Positions 15,601 through 21,747 are shown, counted from the first letter of the stretch. The stretch is DNA of 23,060 bases from Acidilobaceae archaeon (GCA_027039295.1 JALWEW010000121.1:1-23060); one strand, 5' to 3'. Numbers and translations are program-made. The notes: a model not told the origin generated them from the sequence alone.

Positions 15601-16158
15601 TTAGGCCTCTATCCTAAGGGCCCCGTCGCGCTTCGAGGTGTATATCCTCGCGCCCCCCGAAGCGTCGAGGGATACAACGCCGGTTATGAATGGCTCTATT
15701 ATAGCGTTCACGGACGCCCTCGTGTTACTAGTTATCACAAGCTTGTTTACCGTTAATGACTCTATTCTGGGCACCTTCACGGTAACTCTGCCTGAGTGTG
15801 GGTTAGTGTCGAATTTGAGGGTGAGGTTGCGGGCCCTTATGCTAATGCTTCCCTTATCCTCGCTAACCTCCATTATAGTGGAGCCGTCCAGGTCGAGTTC
15901 TAGGGAGGCCCTTGGAGCCCTTACTCTGAGCACGTCAGGGCTCACGTCTTCGATCTCGGGCAGCTCGTCGAAGTTAGCGCTTATCGCGACGCGCTCGGGC
16001 TCCACGGCCATGCGGAGTGTGGACACCCCTATCAGAACTATGTGGGCCCCCCGGTAGGTCCTTCCGGCGATCGTTATCCTACTACCGTCGACTCTAACGG
16101 TTACTGTCTCGTTGCGGGGCCTCAAAATCATGACCACCCGCCCCAGAGGCGGTTCCAT
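15601..16158 (-). CDS. Unknown beta-rich protein
   Basis: I do not recognise this 185-residue protein. It consists almost wholly of short beta strands with regular alternation: ETVTVRVDGSRITIAGRTYRG, ASLELDLDGSTIMEVSED, GSISIRARNLTLKF, GRVTVKVPRIESLTVNKLVI. This suggests a beta-helix or beta-sandwich similar in style to DUF4097-like repeat proteins. It has no cysteines, signal peptide or membrane segment, so it is probably cytoplasmic. The ATG at 16158 matches a start predicted from the TATA element at 16181-16188 (leaderless). The ATG at 16131, with GGTGG only three bases before it, is an alternative. It diverges from the gene at 16232. Confidence 0.68.
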   Translation of the reverse strand: MEPPLGRVVMILRPRNETVTVRVDGSRITIAGRTYRGAHIVLIGVSTLRMAVEPERVAISANFDELPEIEDVSPDVLRVRAPRASLELDLDGSTIMEVSEDKGSISIRARNLTLKFDTNPHSGRVTVKVPRIESLTVNKLVITSNTRASVNAIIEPFITGVVSLDASGGARIYTSKRDGALRIEA

Positions 16159-16180
16159 GGGCTAGACTAGCCGGTAAGGC

Positions 16181-16188
16181 CTTATTAG
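16181..16188. promoter_or_regulatory. Candidate TATA element shared by two divergent genes
   Basis: CTTATTAG (CTAATAAG on the minus strand) is centred about 27 bases from the leftward ATG at 16158, predicting a leaderless message. To the right it predicts a start near 16211 and a leader of about 20 bases that contains GGTGG (16220-16224) seven bases before the ATG at 16232. Confidence 0.5.
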
Positions 16189-16231
16189 CTTGCAGTTATG
16201 ACGCCTTCACGTAGTAGGCGGTGGAACAAAA

Positions 16232-16558
16232 ATGCGTAATGGAGAGTTTGACGAGATACCGGAGGATGTACTAGAGGAGCTCAGGGAGGCCGAGAAGGAG
16301 CTGGAGGAGGAACTCAGAGGGAGCAGGAGGAAGAGGAGGCGGTACCCCTCGACCCGCGATGTCGCGGAGGCCGTGAGGGAGGCAGCCGCCATGGCCTCAG
16401 GCATCGATCCAGGGGAGTTTCCGAACCTAGTGAGAGAAATACTAGAGTCCAAGGGCTTCTATACGGGGCTAGTGACGGACAAGAGAATATGGCGTACGTA
16501 TGAGACCCTAGTAAGGAGGGGAGTCATAAGGGACACGCTGGGGGTAGTGCTGGGCTGA
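16232..16558 (+). CDS. Unknown small charged helical protein, first gene of a zinc-finger cassette
   Basis: I do not recognise this 108-residue protein. Residues 6-30 form a highly acidic helix (EDVLEELREAEKELEEEL), then a basic patch RGSRRKRRR (29-37). A helical C-terminal domain follows with SGIDPGEFPNLVREILESKG and TDKRIWRTYETLVRRGV, which has the look of a winged-helix or small nucleic-acid-binding fold. The ATG at 16232 has GGTGG seven bases upstream. Its TGA stop (16556-16558) overlaps the CTG codon that opens the next reading frame, so the two products are translationally coupled or joined by a frameshift. Function is unknown. Confidence 0.8.
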   Translation: MRNGEFDEIPEDVLEELREAEKELEEELRGSRRKRRRYPSTRDVAEAVREAAAMASGIDPGEFPNLVREILESKGFYTGLVTDKRIWRTYETLVRRGVIRDTLGVVLG

Positions 16559-16953
16559 GCACCCCTGGAGCCAGAGCCTGTGAGATATGCGGGACGCCAG
16601 CCACTCATAGGTGCAGACTCTGTGGAAGGCTGGTATGCGACAGACACTACGACGAGGAGACAGGACTCTGCAGCATATGCTCGGCCTCCCTATGCAGTAT
16701 ATGCAGGGAGAGGCTTGCCCTAACGACCTGCAGCATATGCGGGAGACTGGTCTGCCGGGAGTGTAGCATCGAGGTGGAGCCTGGCATACGTGTCTGCCGG
16801 GAGTGCTACGTGACGCGTGTAGGTGAGGACAAGGAGATGCTCAAGCGGATGCTCAGGAGCCCCAGAGGCATGGAGGCGGCGGCCTCGCTAGCACTCAGGA
16901 TAATCCCACGGCCAAGCGCCGCTGGGGGCCCGCCTAGGCCAGGCGGCGCGTAG
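16555..16953 (+). CDS. Tandem cross-brace zinc-finger protein with probable CTG start
   Basis: This 132-codon frame has no ATG, GTG or TTG before the zinc-finger region, so it is easily overlooked. It opens at 16504 after a TGA. The best start is CTG at 16555, overlapping the upstream stop (CTGA). Eight CxxC or CxxH pairs form two equal modules: C9/C12, C20/C23, C28/H31, C39/C42; then C47/C50, C59/C62, C67/C70, C81/C84. Spacing between pairs is 7-4-7 residues in the first module and 8-4-10 in the second. That is a cross-brace pattern in the style of HIT/MYND/RING-like fingers, each likely to bind two zinc ions. A basic C-terminal helix (KEMLKRMLR) and a Gly/Pro-rich tail follow. It might be fused to the previous protein by frameshift. 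Function unknown; protein or RNA binding is plausible. Confidence 0.78.
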   Translation: MSTPGARACEICGTPATHRCRLCGRLVCDRHYDEETGLCSICSASLCSICRERLALTTCSICGRLVCRECSIEVEPGIRVCRECYVTRVGEDKEMLKRMLRSPRGMEAAASLALRIIPRPSAAGGPPRPGGA

Positions 16954-16997
16954 CATAAGAATTCCCCTCCACAGGCTCACCCGCAGGGTGCGATGGA

Positions 16998-17516
16998 GTG
17001 CCGGGCGAGCAGGTGGTATCCTATTACGAAGCCCTCATAGAGAGGATGCCGAAGACAGGGCTAGCCGCCGCCAGGGCCGTAGGGCTCATATCCAGGATAG
17101 TAGCGCTGGTCGAGTCTTTTGACAGCCTCATAGCGAGGGCATCATGTGTAGCGGAGAGGTCCCGGGGCTGTAGGCCCTCCGAGGGTAAGCCTTGTAGTAC
17201 TGGTTGCGCCTCAATAGTGGTTGCCCCAAACGCCATATGGAAGTACCACTCCTCCGCGTTCTCCGCCGTGGCCCTCGACTCCACACTAAGAATCTCGACC
17301 AAGAACGCGGGCTTAGTGATAGAGAGGGGCAGGGCAGTCGTAGAGCTGCCGTCCGGGGACTCGAAGGTCAAAATAGAGATCGACCTCTCCAGCGTGGATG
17401 GAATAATGAGGGAATACTATACAATGATGTACGCCCTAAAGGCAGTCGAGGCCCCACTACGTAAGGCGGCTGGGAACCTGGCTAGGTGCAGCAAGGAGAA
17501 GCAACTAGCCTGCTAG
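16998..17516 (+). CDS. Unknown protein, third gene of the zinc-finger cassette
   Basis: I do not recognise this 172-residue protein. It begins with a helical region (YYEALIERMPKTGLAAARAV; LISRIVALVESFDSLIARA). A cysteine-containing loop (C50, C58, C66, C70) follows, then a beta part (STLRISTKNAGLVIERG, RAVVELPSGDSKVKIEIDL), and a last helix ending in a further cysteine pair. The four loop cysteines could bind a metal but do not form a standard motif. GTG at 16998 is chosen, with GGGTG about nine bases before it. It follows the zinc-finger gene by 44 bases and precedes the tRNA-Val promoter. Confidence 0.75.
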   Translation: MPGEQVVSYYEALIERMPKTGLAAARAVGLISRIVALVESFDSLIARASCVAERSRGCRPSEGKPCSTGCASIVVAPNAIWKYHSSAFSAVALDSTLRISTKNAGLVIERGRAVVELPSGDSKVKIEIDLSSVDGIMREYYTMMYALKAVEAPLRKAAGNLARCSKEKQLAC

Positions 17517-17526
17517 ACGTAGGGCC

Positions 17527-17532
17527 TATAAA
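17527..17532 (+). promoter_or_regulatory. TATA box of the tRNA-Val gene
   Basis: TATAAA lies about 30 bases before the tRNA 5' end, in a GC-rich region, and predicts a start site near 17557, a few bases ahead of the mature tRNA. Confidence 0.6.
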
Positions 17533-17560
17533 CTGCCAGGTGCATTCACCCCCGAGCCGG

Positions 17561-17638
17561 GGGCCCGTCGTCTAGCCTGGTTAGGACGCCGCCCTTACAC
17601 GGCGGAGGTCCGGGGTTCAAATCCCCGCGGGCCCACCA
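17561..17638 (+). tRNA. tRNA-Val (anticodon UAC), CCA encoded
   Basis: All arms fold. The acceptor is GGGCCCG (17561-17567) with CGGGCCC (17628-17634). The D arm has an AGCCTGGTTA loop. The anticodon stem is CCGCC/GGCGG around the loop CTTACAC, giving anticodon TAC at 17596-17598. The T arm is CGGGG TTCAAAT CCCCG. The discriminator is A17635 and CCA follows in the DNA. There is no intron. The anticodon UAC reads GUA and possibly other valine codons by wobble. Confidence 0.98.
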
Positions 17639-17699
17639 CACCCGGGATCCTCGGGCATAGCCTGCTAACACTAGCCCTTCAAGCCAAGGCTAAATTGCT

Positions 17700-19613
17700 A
17701 TGACGCCATCCCGGAGTCCTCGGGGGCTGGTTGTGGGGCCGGGCTGGTTCTCATATAAGGGCCTGATCCTGGATCTCCAGGGGGCTGATGGTGTCGGCGT
17801 GGAAATCCTTGAGGTCCCTGGCGATGTGTACCAAAGGCTCCTAGGCGGTAGGAGCCTAGCGATCTACCTGTGGCTCTCCCTAGCTGCCAGCCTCAGCGAG
17901 CCGCCCGAACCGCTGGCGCCCGAGAACCCCCTGGTGATAGCCCCGGGAGCCCTTGTGGGCTCGGGGTTGAGCACGGCCAGCAAGACGGCGTTTGTAGCTA
18001 GGAGCCCCCTCACAGGGCTCCTAGGCCGTAGCATGGCTGGCGGGCGCCTCGGCCTGGAGGTGCGGAGGCTGGGATACGACTTCGTGGCTATTAGGGGCGC
18101 CTTGGAGGAGCCGGGAGTGCTCGTGTTGGATGAGGCGGGCGCCCGCGTGGAGCAGGCCAGAGGGCTCTGGGGTAGGACTGTGGGGGAGGCCAGGGCCGCC
18201 CTCTCCAGGGAGTTCAAGGGCTACGCGGACGCAATAATAGGACCGGCGGGGGAGAACCTCTCAGCTATATCCATGATAGACTTCGGTGGGAGGCAGGCCG
18301 GTAGGACGGGCCTGGGCGCAGTCATGGGGGCGAAGAGGCTCAAGGCGATCCTAGCTAGGGGCTACCGGGACCCCAGGCCCCTGGATCCCCCCAAGGCCAG
18401 GAGGCTGGCTGTGGCCCTGAATAGGATCACGTCGGAGAACCAGGCCAGCAAGGCTCTGGTCGAGTATGGCACGCCGATAATCCTCGACTATACGAATAAG
18501 AGGTATGGGGTGTTCCCGGGTCTCAACTGGAAGAGGAGCGACCTCTCCTGGTGCCCTGACCCCGAGGGGGCGCACAGGGAGCTATCCCGGTTCGCCCCGG
18601 AGAAGAGGGTATCGAGGAACCCCTGCGTGGGCTGTGCTAGGCCCTGCAGCCAGGTGCTCGAGGCTAGGGGCGTCAGGGTCGACGGGCCTGAGTATGAGAC
18701 CGTCTACGCTCTAGGCTCGGACCTCGGTATCTGTAGGATAGACGATATAGCCTATCTCAACAGCCTCGCGGACGAGCTGGGGTTCGACACTATAAGCCTA
18801 GGCGCCACCATAGCCTGGGCCATCCACGCCGGCGAAGAGGGCCTGCTGGAAGGCGCCCCCAGCTGGGGTGACGTAGAGTCGATAGCCGGGCTCATCAGGG
18901 ACATGGCGTATAGGAGGGGGCGCCTCGGCAGCCTCCTAGCCGACGGGTCTAGGAGGGCCGCTGAAAGGCTGGGCGCCGGAGCGGAGCTCTCAATCAACGT
19001 GAAAGGCATGGAACTCCCAGCATATGATGCCAGGGGCTTGAAGGGGATGGCCCTGGGCTTCGCTGTCTCGAGTAGGGGCGGGGATCACCTAACAAGCGGG
19101 GCTTACGCCATAGAACTACCCGGCAAGCTCTGGGTGTATGAGGGCATTGATAGGCTGGCGGTGCATGGCAAGGGAGTCCTAGTCAAGCAGGCCGAGGACC
19201 TCATGGGCTTCTACGACGCTACCGGCATCTGCAAGTTCTCCAGGTACACACTAAATCCAGAGAACATCTCGCCGCTAGTGGAGGCCGTCACGGGCCTCAG
19301 GGAAACCCCAGGCGATCTCCTGAGGGTAGGTGAGCGCGCGGTAAACCTCGAGAGGATAGCGAATATCTGGATGGGCTTGGACCCGGCCAGGGATGACACA
19401 CTGCCCATGCGCCTGATGGTGGAGCCCATATCATCCGGGCCCAGTAGGGGCAGTCTAGTGAGGCCGGATGAACTAAGCGCCATGAAGAGCGAGTACTATG
19501 CTGCGAGGGGATGGAGTAGCAGTGGAGTGCCCCTTCTATCAACCATGGTATACCTTGACATGGTAGATCTGGTCCCCGAGAAGCTGCGCCAGCTACTGGC
19601 GAGGTCGCCTTAG
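17700..19613 (+). CDS. Aldehyde:ferredoxin oxidoreductase family protein (tungstopterin enzyme)
   Basis: These enzymes oxidise aldehydes to acids and pass electrons to ferredoxin, using a tungsten bis-pterin cofactor and one [4Fe-4S] cluster. The 637-residue length fits the family. The four cluster cysteines are visible: C309-x2-C312-x3-C316 in NPCVGCARPCSQV, and C511 in DATGICKFS. The N-terminal pterin-binding region is typical: LLGGRSLAIYLWL, NPLVIAPGALVGSG, STASKTAFVARSPLTG. FGGRQAGRTGLGAVMGAKRLKAI is also characteristic. I cannot assign it to AOR, FOR, GAPOR or a WOR class. The start is ATG at 17700. It sits beside tRNA-Val and converges with the CDP-alcohol transferase gene. With IorA at the right edge it fits ferredoxin-linked peptide fermentation. 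Confidence 0.95.
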   Translation: MTPSRSPRGLVVGPGWFSYKGLILDLQGADGVGVEILEVPGDVYQRLLGGRSLAIYLWLSLAASLSEPPEPLAPENPLVIAPGALVGSGLSTASKTAFVARSPLTGLLGRSMAGGRLGLEVRRLGYDFVAIRGALEEPGVLVLDEAGARVEQARGLWGRTVGEARAALSREFKGYADAIIGPAGENLSAISMIDFGGRQAGRTGLGAVMGAKRLKAILARGYRDPRPLDPPKARRLAVALNRITSENQASKALVEYGTPIILDYTNKRYGVFPGLNWKRSDLSWCPDPEGAHRELSRFAPEKRVSRNPCVGCARPCSQVLEARGVRVDGPEYETVYALGSDLGICRIDDIAYLNSLADELGFDTISLGATIAWAIHAGEEGLLEGAPSWGDVESIAGLIRDMAYRRGRLGSLLADGSRRAAERLGAGAELSINVKGMELPAYDARGLKGMALGFAVSSRGGDHLTSGAYAIELPGKLWVYEGIDRLAVHGKGVLVKQAEDLMGFYDATGICKFSRYTLNPENISPLVEAVTGLRETPGDLLRVGERAVNLERIANIWMGLDPARDDTLPMRLMVEPISSGPSRGSLVRPDELSAMKSEYYAARGWSSSGVPLLSTMVYLDMVDLVPEKLRQLLARSP

Positions 19614-19618
19614 GCAGC

Positions 19619-20323
19619 TTAGGAGCTAGGGTGTTCACTCCCCCCGCTCCGGGGTCCAGGCGTTATGCCTAGGAGCGGGGGGAGCGCGCCTAGTGCGGCG
19701 TAGAGTAGGAGTGATATCAGGACTAACTTGCCCAGAAGCATCACCACCGGGTTCCTATACGGGAGCAGGGCCAAGACTAGCACCGCAGCCGCCCGCGGGG
19801 CTACCCCGGGGCTGGGCGTAGAGGATTTAGGTAACCTCCTAACGTAGGGTATGGGAACCGCTGACGCTGCTAGGAGCGCTAGTAGGATGAGTGGATTCAC
19901 CGGGGCGTCTGCTATGTAACTTGACAGCATGACGCCCGCGTGGACGAACAGTGGGAGTCCAGCGAAGTGTGTTAGGCGCCAGACTATCCTGTGGACGAGC
20001 CTCCAGAAGGCTACCGCCACTATGCCTCCAGCGTATAGAGCCAGCAGCGCCGATTCCATGGGAGATAGCCTTTCAGAAGCCCAGGCGGTATAGAGCGTTA
20101 GGGGTGCGATGACCTGTGAGACTCTATCGAGGGCCCTGTCGAGCATTAGGCCCTCACCGGTGGAGCCACTGTAGCGCCTGGCGAGCCAGCCGTCTAGGAC
20201 GTCGCAGAGATAGGCCAGCATTAGTAGTCTAACAGCGGTTGAGTAGTAGCCCATAACGGCAAGTGGCATCGACGCCCCCGCTAGGACTCCGCCAGCGAGC
20301 GTCGCTGCATCCGCGGGCCGCAA
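19619..20323 (-). CDS. CDP-alcohol phosphatidyltransferase family membrane protein
   Basis: The family joins a CDP-activated lipid to an alcohol, for example inositol phosphate, serine or glycerol phosphate, in phospholipid headgroup synthesis. The full catalytic motif is present: D41-x2-D44-G45-x2-A48-R49-x8-G58-x3-D62-x3-D66. The 234-residue protein has about six hydrophobic segments flanking it. In archaea such enzymes make archaetidylinositol phosphate, archaetidylserine or archaetidylglycerol phosphate; I cannot decide which. The TTG start at 20323 lies 3 bases after the stop of the thiolase gene, with a G-run just upstream, so it is the last gene of that operon. Its 3' end contains a strong hairpin next to the convergent AOR stop. 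Confidence 0.9.
   Translation of the reverse strand: MRPADAATLAGGVLAGASMPLAVMGYYSTAVRLLMLAYLCDVLDGWLARRYSGSTGEGLMLDRALDRVSQVIAPLTLYTAWASERLSPMESALLALYAGGIVAVAFWRLVHRIVWRLTHFAGLPLFVHAGVMLSSYIADAPVNPLILLALLAASAVPIPYVRRLPKSSTPSPGVAPRAAAVLVLALLPYRNPVVMLLGKLVLISLLLYAALGALPPLLGITPGPRSGGSEHPSS
19638..19684. repeat. 13-base-pair perfect inverted repeat at a convergent gene junction
   Basis: CTCCCCCCGCTCC at 19638-19650 is the exact reverse complement of 19672-19684. The 21-base loop holds a smaller AGGC/GCCT hairpin. It begins 25 bases past the AOR stop and lies inside the 3' end of the phosphatidyltransferase reading frame. In RNA it would be a very stable hairpin on either strand, possibly a 3'-end or stability element; there is no T-tract beside it. 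Confidence 0.5.
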
Positions 20324-20326
20324 CAG

Positions 20327-21316
20327 TTAGCCCCCCTGACCCATGAGGCCTAGTTCCTCGAGTTTACCCCGGATATAGAGCCTGACCCTACGCCCCATAG
20401 GCTCTCCGAGGGCTTTCCTGGTGAGCCTGCAGAACGAGCACTCTCCCCCCGAGCTTATGAGCCCGCAGGAGGGGCAGGCGGCCACCGCCTCCCCGGGCTC
20501 TGGGTAGTCGCGGTACCTCCTCGCGAGATTCCCTAGTAGTTGTATCTTGACCCCCGGCCTGCGCACCTCGAACTCGTTCATCAGGTGCTTTATCACTACC
20601 TCTAACTGATCAGGGTCGAGATGGGGGCACGTGGCCGTGTTAATGTGGGCTCCCTTGAGTAGCGCGTATACCAGGGACTCCTTCTCGGTGAGCATGTATA
20701 GGGGCCTAAGCCTTCCAACAGCCAAGCCTTCTATGGAGTCGCTGTAGGGCCCCAGCTTGCGGAGTGACTCGAGGTCTTGGCTTAGGAACGACTTGATCGC
20801 ATACGCTATAATGTCGTCGCCGTTGTGGCCAGTCGCTATATACCTAGCCCGGGACTCTATCGCCGCAGCGTTCAGGACGTACCTCTTCACGAGACCGCAC
20901 ACACTGCATGTAGGTCTCCTCGATATCCTAGCCAGCTCCGGGACCGAGACCCCTATAGCCTCCCTGAGATCCACCACCACCAGGGGGACGCCGAGCCTAG
21001 CCGACTCCACCTCCGCAGCCCTACGGCTCTCCCTGGAGAAGTCCCCAATGCCTAAGTCAATGTGGATAGCTATGAGTTCATAGCCGAATGAGCCCCTCAG
21101 ATCAGCTAAGGCGTTAAGCAGGGCCGCGCTATCCTTGCCCCCCGAGGCGGCTACCAGGATCCTGTCGCCCGGGCCTACGCGGGCCCTCTCCAGTATCCTT
21201 GCAACCCTCCTGTTAAAGTACTCGACGAAGTGCTCCCTACACAGGAATTTGCGGAGGGGCCTCACATAAGCCACAGCTGGCTCGCCGCACACGCTGCACG
21301 GCGGTATCCTAGCCAC
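20327..21316 (-). CDS. ttuA: tRNA 2-thiouridine synthetase, TtuA/Ncs6 (CTU1) type
   Basis: The enzyme activates a tRNA uridine with ATP and replaces its oxygen by sulfur. The 329-residue protein has an N-terminal zinc site C7-x2-C10/C26-x2-H29, the PP-loop SGGKDS (58-63), and a GHNGDD motif (163-168). It has the three cysteines that hold a [4Fe-4S] cluster in TtuA: C137 and C140 (TCSVCGL), and C230 in NTATCPH. A C-terminal zinc ribbon has four cysteines (CPSCG, CSFC). TtuA thiolates U54 in thermophiles, whereas Ncs6 acts on U34; the exact target is not certain here. GTG at 21316 overlaps the stop of the upstream ubiquitin-like gene by 8 bases, so the two are coupled and the small protein is the likely sulfur donor. 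Confidence 0.93.
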   Translation of the reverse strand: MARIPPCSVCGEPAVAYVRPLRKFLCREHFVEYFNRRVARILERARVGPGDRILVAASGGKDSAALLNALADLRGSFGYELIAIHIDLGIGDFSRESRRAAEVESARLGVPLVVVDLREAIGVSVPELARISRRPTCSVCGLVKRYVLNAAAIESRARYIATGHNGDDIIAYAIKSFLSQDLESLRKLGPYSDSIEGLAVGRLRPLYMLTEKESLVYALLKGAHINTATCPHLDPDQLEVVIKHLMNEFEVRRPGVKIQLLGNLARRYRDYPEPGEAVAACPSCGLISSGGECSFCRLTRKALGEPMGRRVRLYIRGKLEELGLMGQGG

Positions 21317-21506
21317 TTGATCGCACCCTCAGAACCCTCACCTCATCTTCACCCTCTATAACAGCCTGCTCCGGCACCGGGGTTCCATTGATGAGTACAA
21401 CAGCCTCCTCATAGCTAAGCCCGAGCGAGGCCAGGAGCTCGCCCACCCTCAGGGGTCCCCTGACTTCGATAACCCTGCCTTCAGGCTCGATCACGACCCT
21501 GGCCAC
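21309..21506 (-). CDS. Ubiquitin-like sulfur carrier (MoaD/ThiS/TtuB-like), ending Ser-Gly
   Basis: The 65-residue protein has the small beta-grasp pattern of MoaD/ThiS proteins: VVIEPEGRVIEVRGPLRVGELLASLGL, VVLINGTPVPEQAVIEGEDEVRVLRV. Such carriers are thiocarboxylated on the C-terminal glycine and hand sulfur to thiolases. The C-terminus here reads RVRSSG rather than the usual GG, so the penultimate glycine is missing. GTG at 21506 is the start: GGAGGTG lies 7 bases before it, and upstream extension is proline-rich and runs into the initiator tRNA. The gene overlaps the TtuA-type gene by 8 bases and is 87 bases below the tRNA with no obvious promoter between them. Confidence 0.85.
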   Translation of the reverse strand: MARVVIEPEGRVIEVRGPLRVGELLASLGLSYEEAVVLINGTPVPEQAVIEGEDEVRVLRVRSSG

Positions 21507-21573
21507 AGAGCAGCACCTCCGCCACTCCAGGAGCCTCTGAGGGGGGGTACTAGGAGGTGGCGGCGGGGCCGCC

Positions 21574-21596
21574 CCACGCCCTCGGGGCGGGCGTGG
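21574..21596 (-). repeat. Hairpin at the 3' end of the initiator tRNA gene
   Basis: On the minus strand CCACGCCC (21596-21589) and GGGCGTGG (21581-21574) form an 8-base-pair stem with a 7-base loop. The stem begins with the encoded CCA of the tRNA. It could affect 3' processing or be a barrier to read-through, but GC-rich DNA makes chance pairing common. Confidence 0.35.
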
Positions 21597-21707
21597 TAGC
21601 GGGGGGTGGATTTGAACCACCGACCTCGGGGTCTCCCAGACCCCCAGGCACCTAGCGCCTGGGGGCTCCTATGAGCCCCGCGGGCTACCTGGCTACCCTA
21701 CCCCGCT
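21594..21707 (-). tRNA. Initiator tRNA-Met (anticodon CAU) with a 37-base intron
   Basis: The acceptor is AGCGGGG (21707-21701) with CCCCGCT (21604-21598), the A-U-ended acceptor typical of archaeal initiators. The D arm is GGG/CCC around TAGCCAGGTAG. The anticodon stem CGGGG/CCCCG, interrupted by the intron, gives the loop CTCATAA with anticodon CAT at 21673-21671. The three G:C pairs before the loop are the initiator hallmark. The T arm is GGTGG TTCAAAT CCACC. Discriminator A21597 is followed by encoded CCA. The intron lies between positions 37 and 38. It is followed by the ubiquitin-like and thiolase genes on the same strand. Confidence 0.97.
21633..21669 (-). other. tRNA intron with bulge-helix-bulge splice motif
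   Basis: The 37-base intron sits at the canonical 37/38 site. A 4-base helix CTCA/TGGG joins two 3-base bulges, TA^G at the 5' splice site and AG^A at the 3' site, with cleavage after the second base of each. Inside, CCCCCAGGC and GCCTGGGGG form a 9-base-pair stem with the loop GCTAGGT. This is the classic substrate of the archaeal splicing endonuclease. Confidence 0.93.
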
Positions 21708-21747
21708 GCTTTACCCCGCCAGTAGGGGGTTGGATGCTTGAGTGGGC

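Noticed and set aside
16660..16745. Repeated TGCAGCATATGC-like segments as a DNA repeat
   Set aside because: They encode the recurring CSIC residues of the zinc modules, so the repeat is explained at the protein level.
20327..21316. TilS or TtcA identity for the PP-loop protein
   Set aside because: The N-terminal CxxC/CxxH zinc site, the three cluster cysteines and the C-terminal zinc ribbon together fit the TtuA/Ncs6 group better.
21507..21620. N-terminal extension of the ubiquitin-like protein
   Set aside because: It is proline/arginine-rich, runs into the initiator tRNA, and lacks a ribosome-binding site, while GGAGGTG fits the GTG at 21506.
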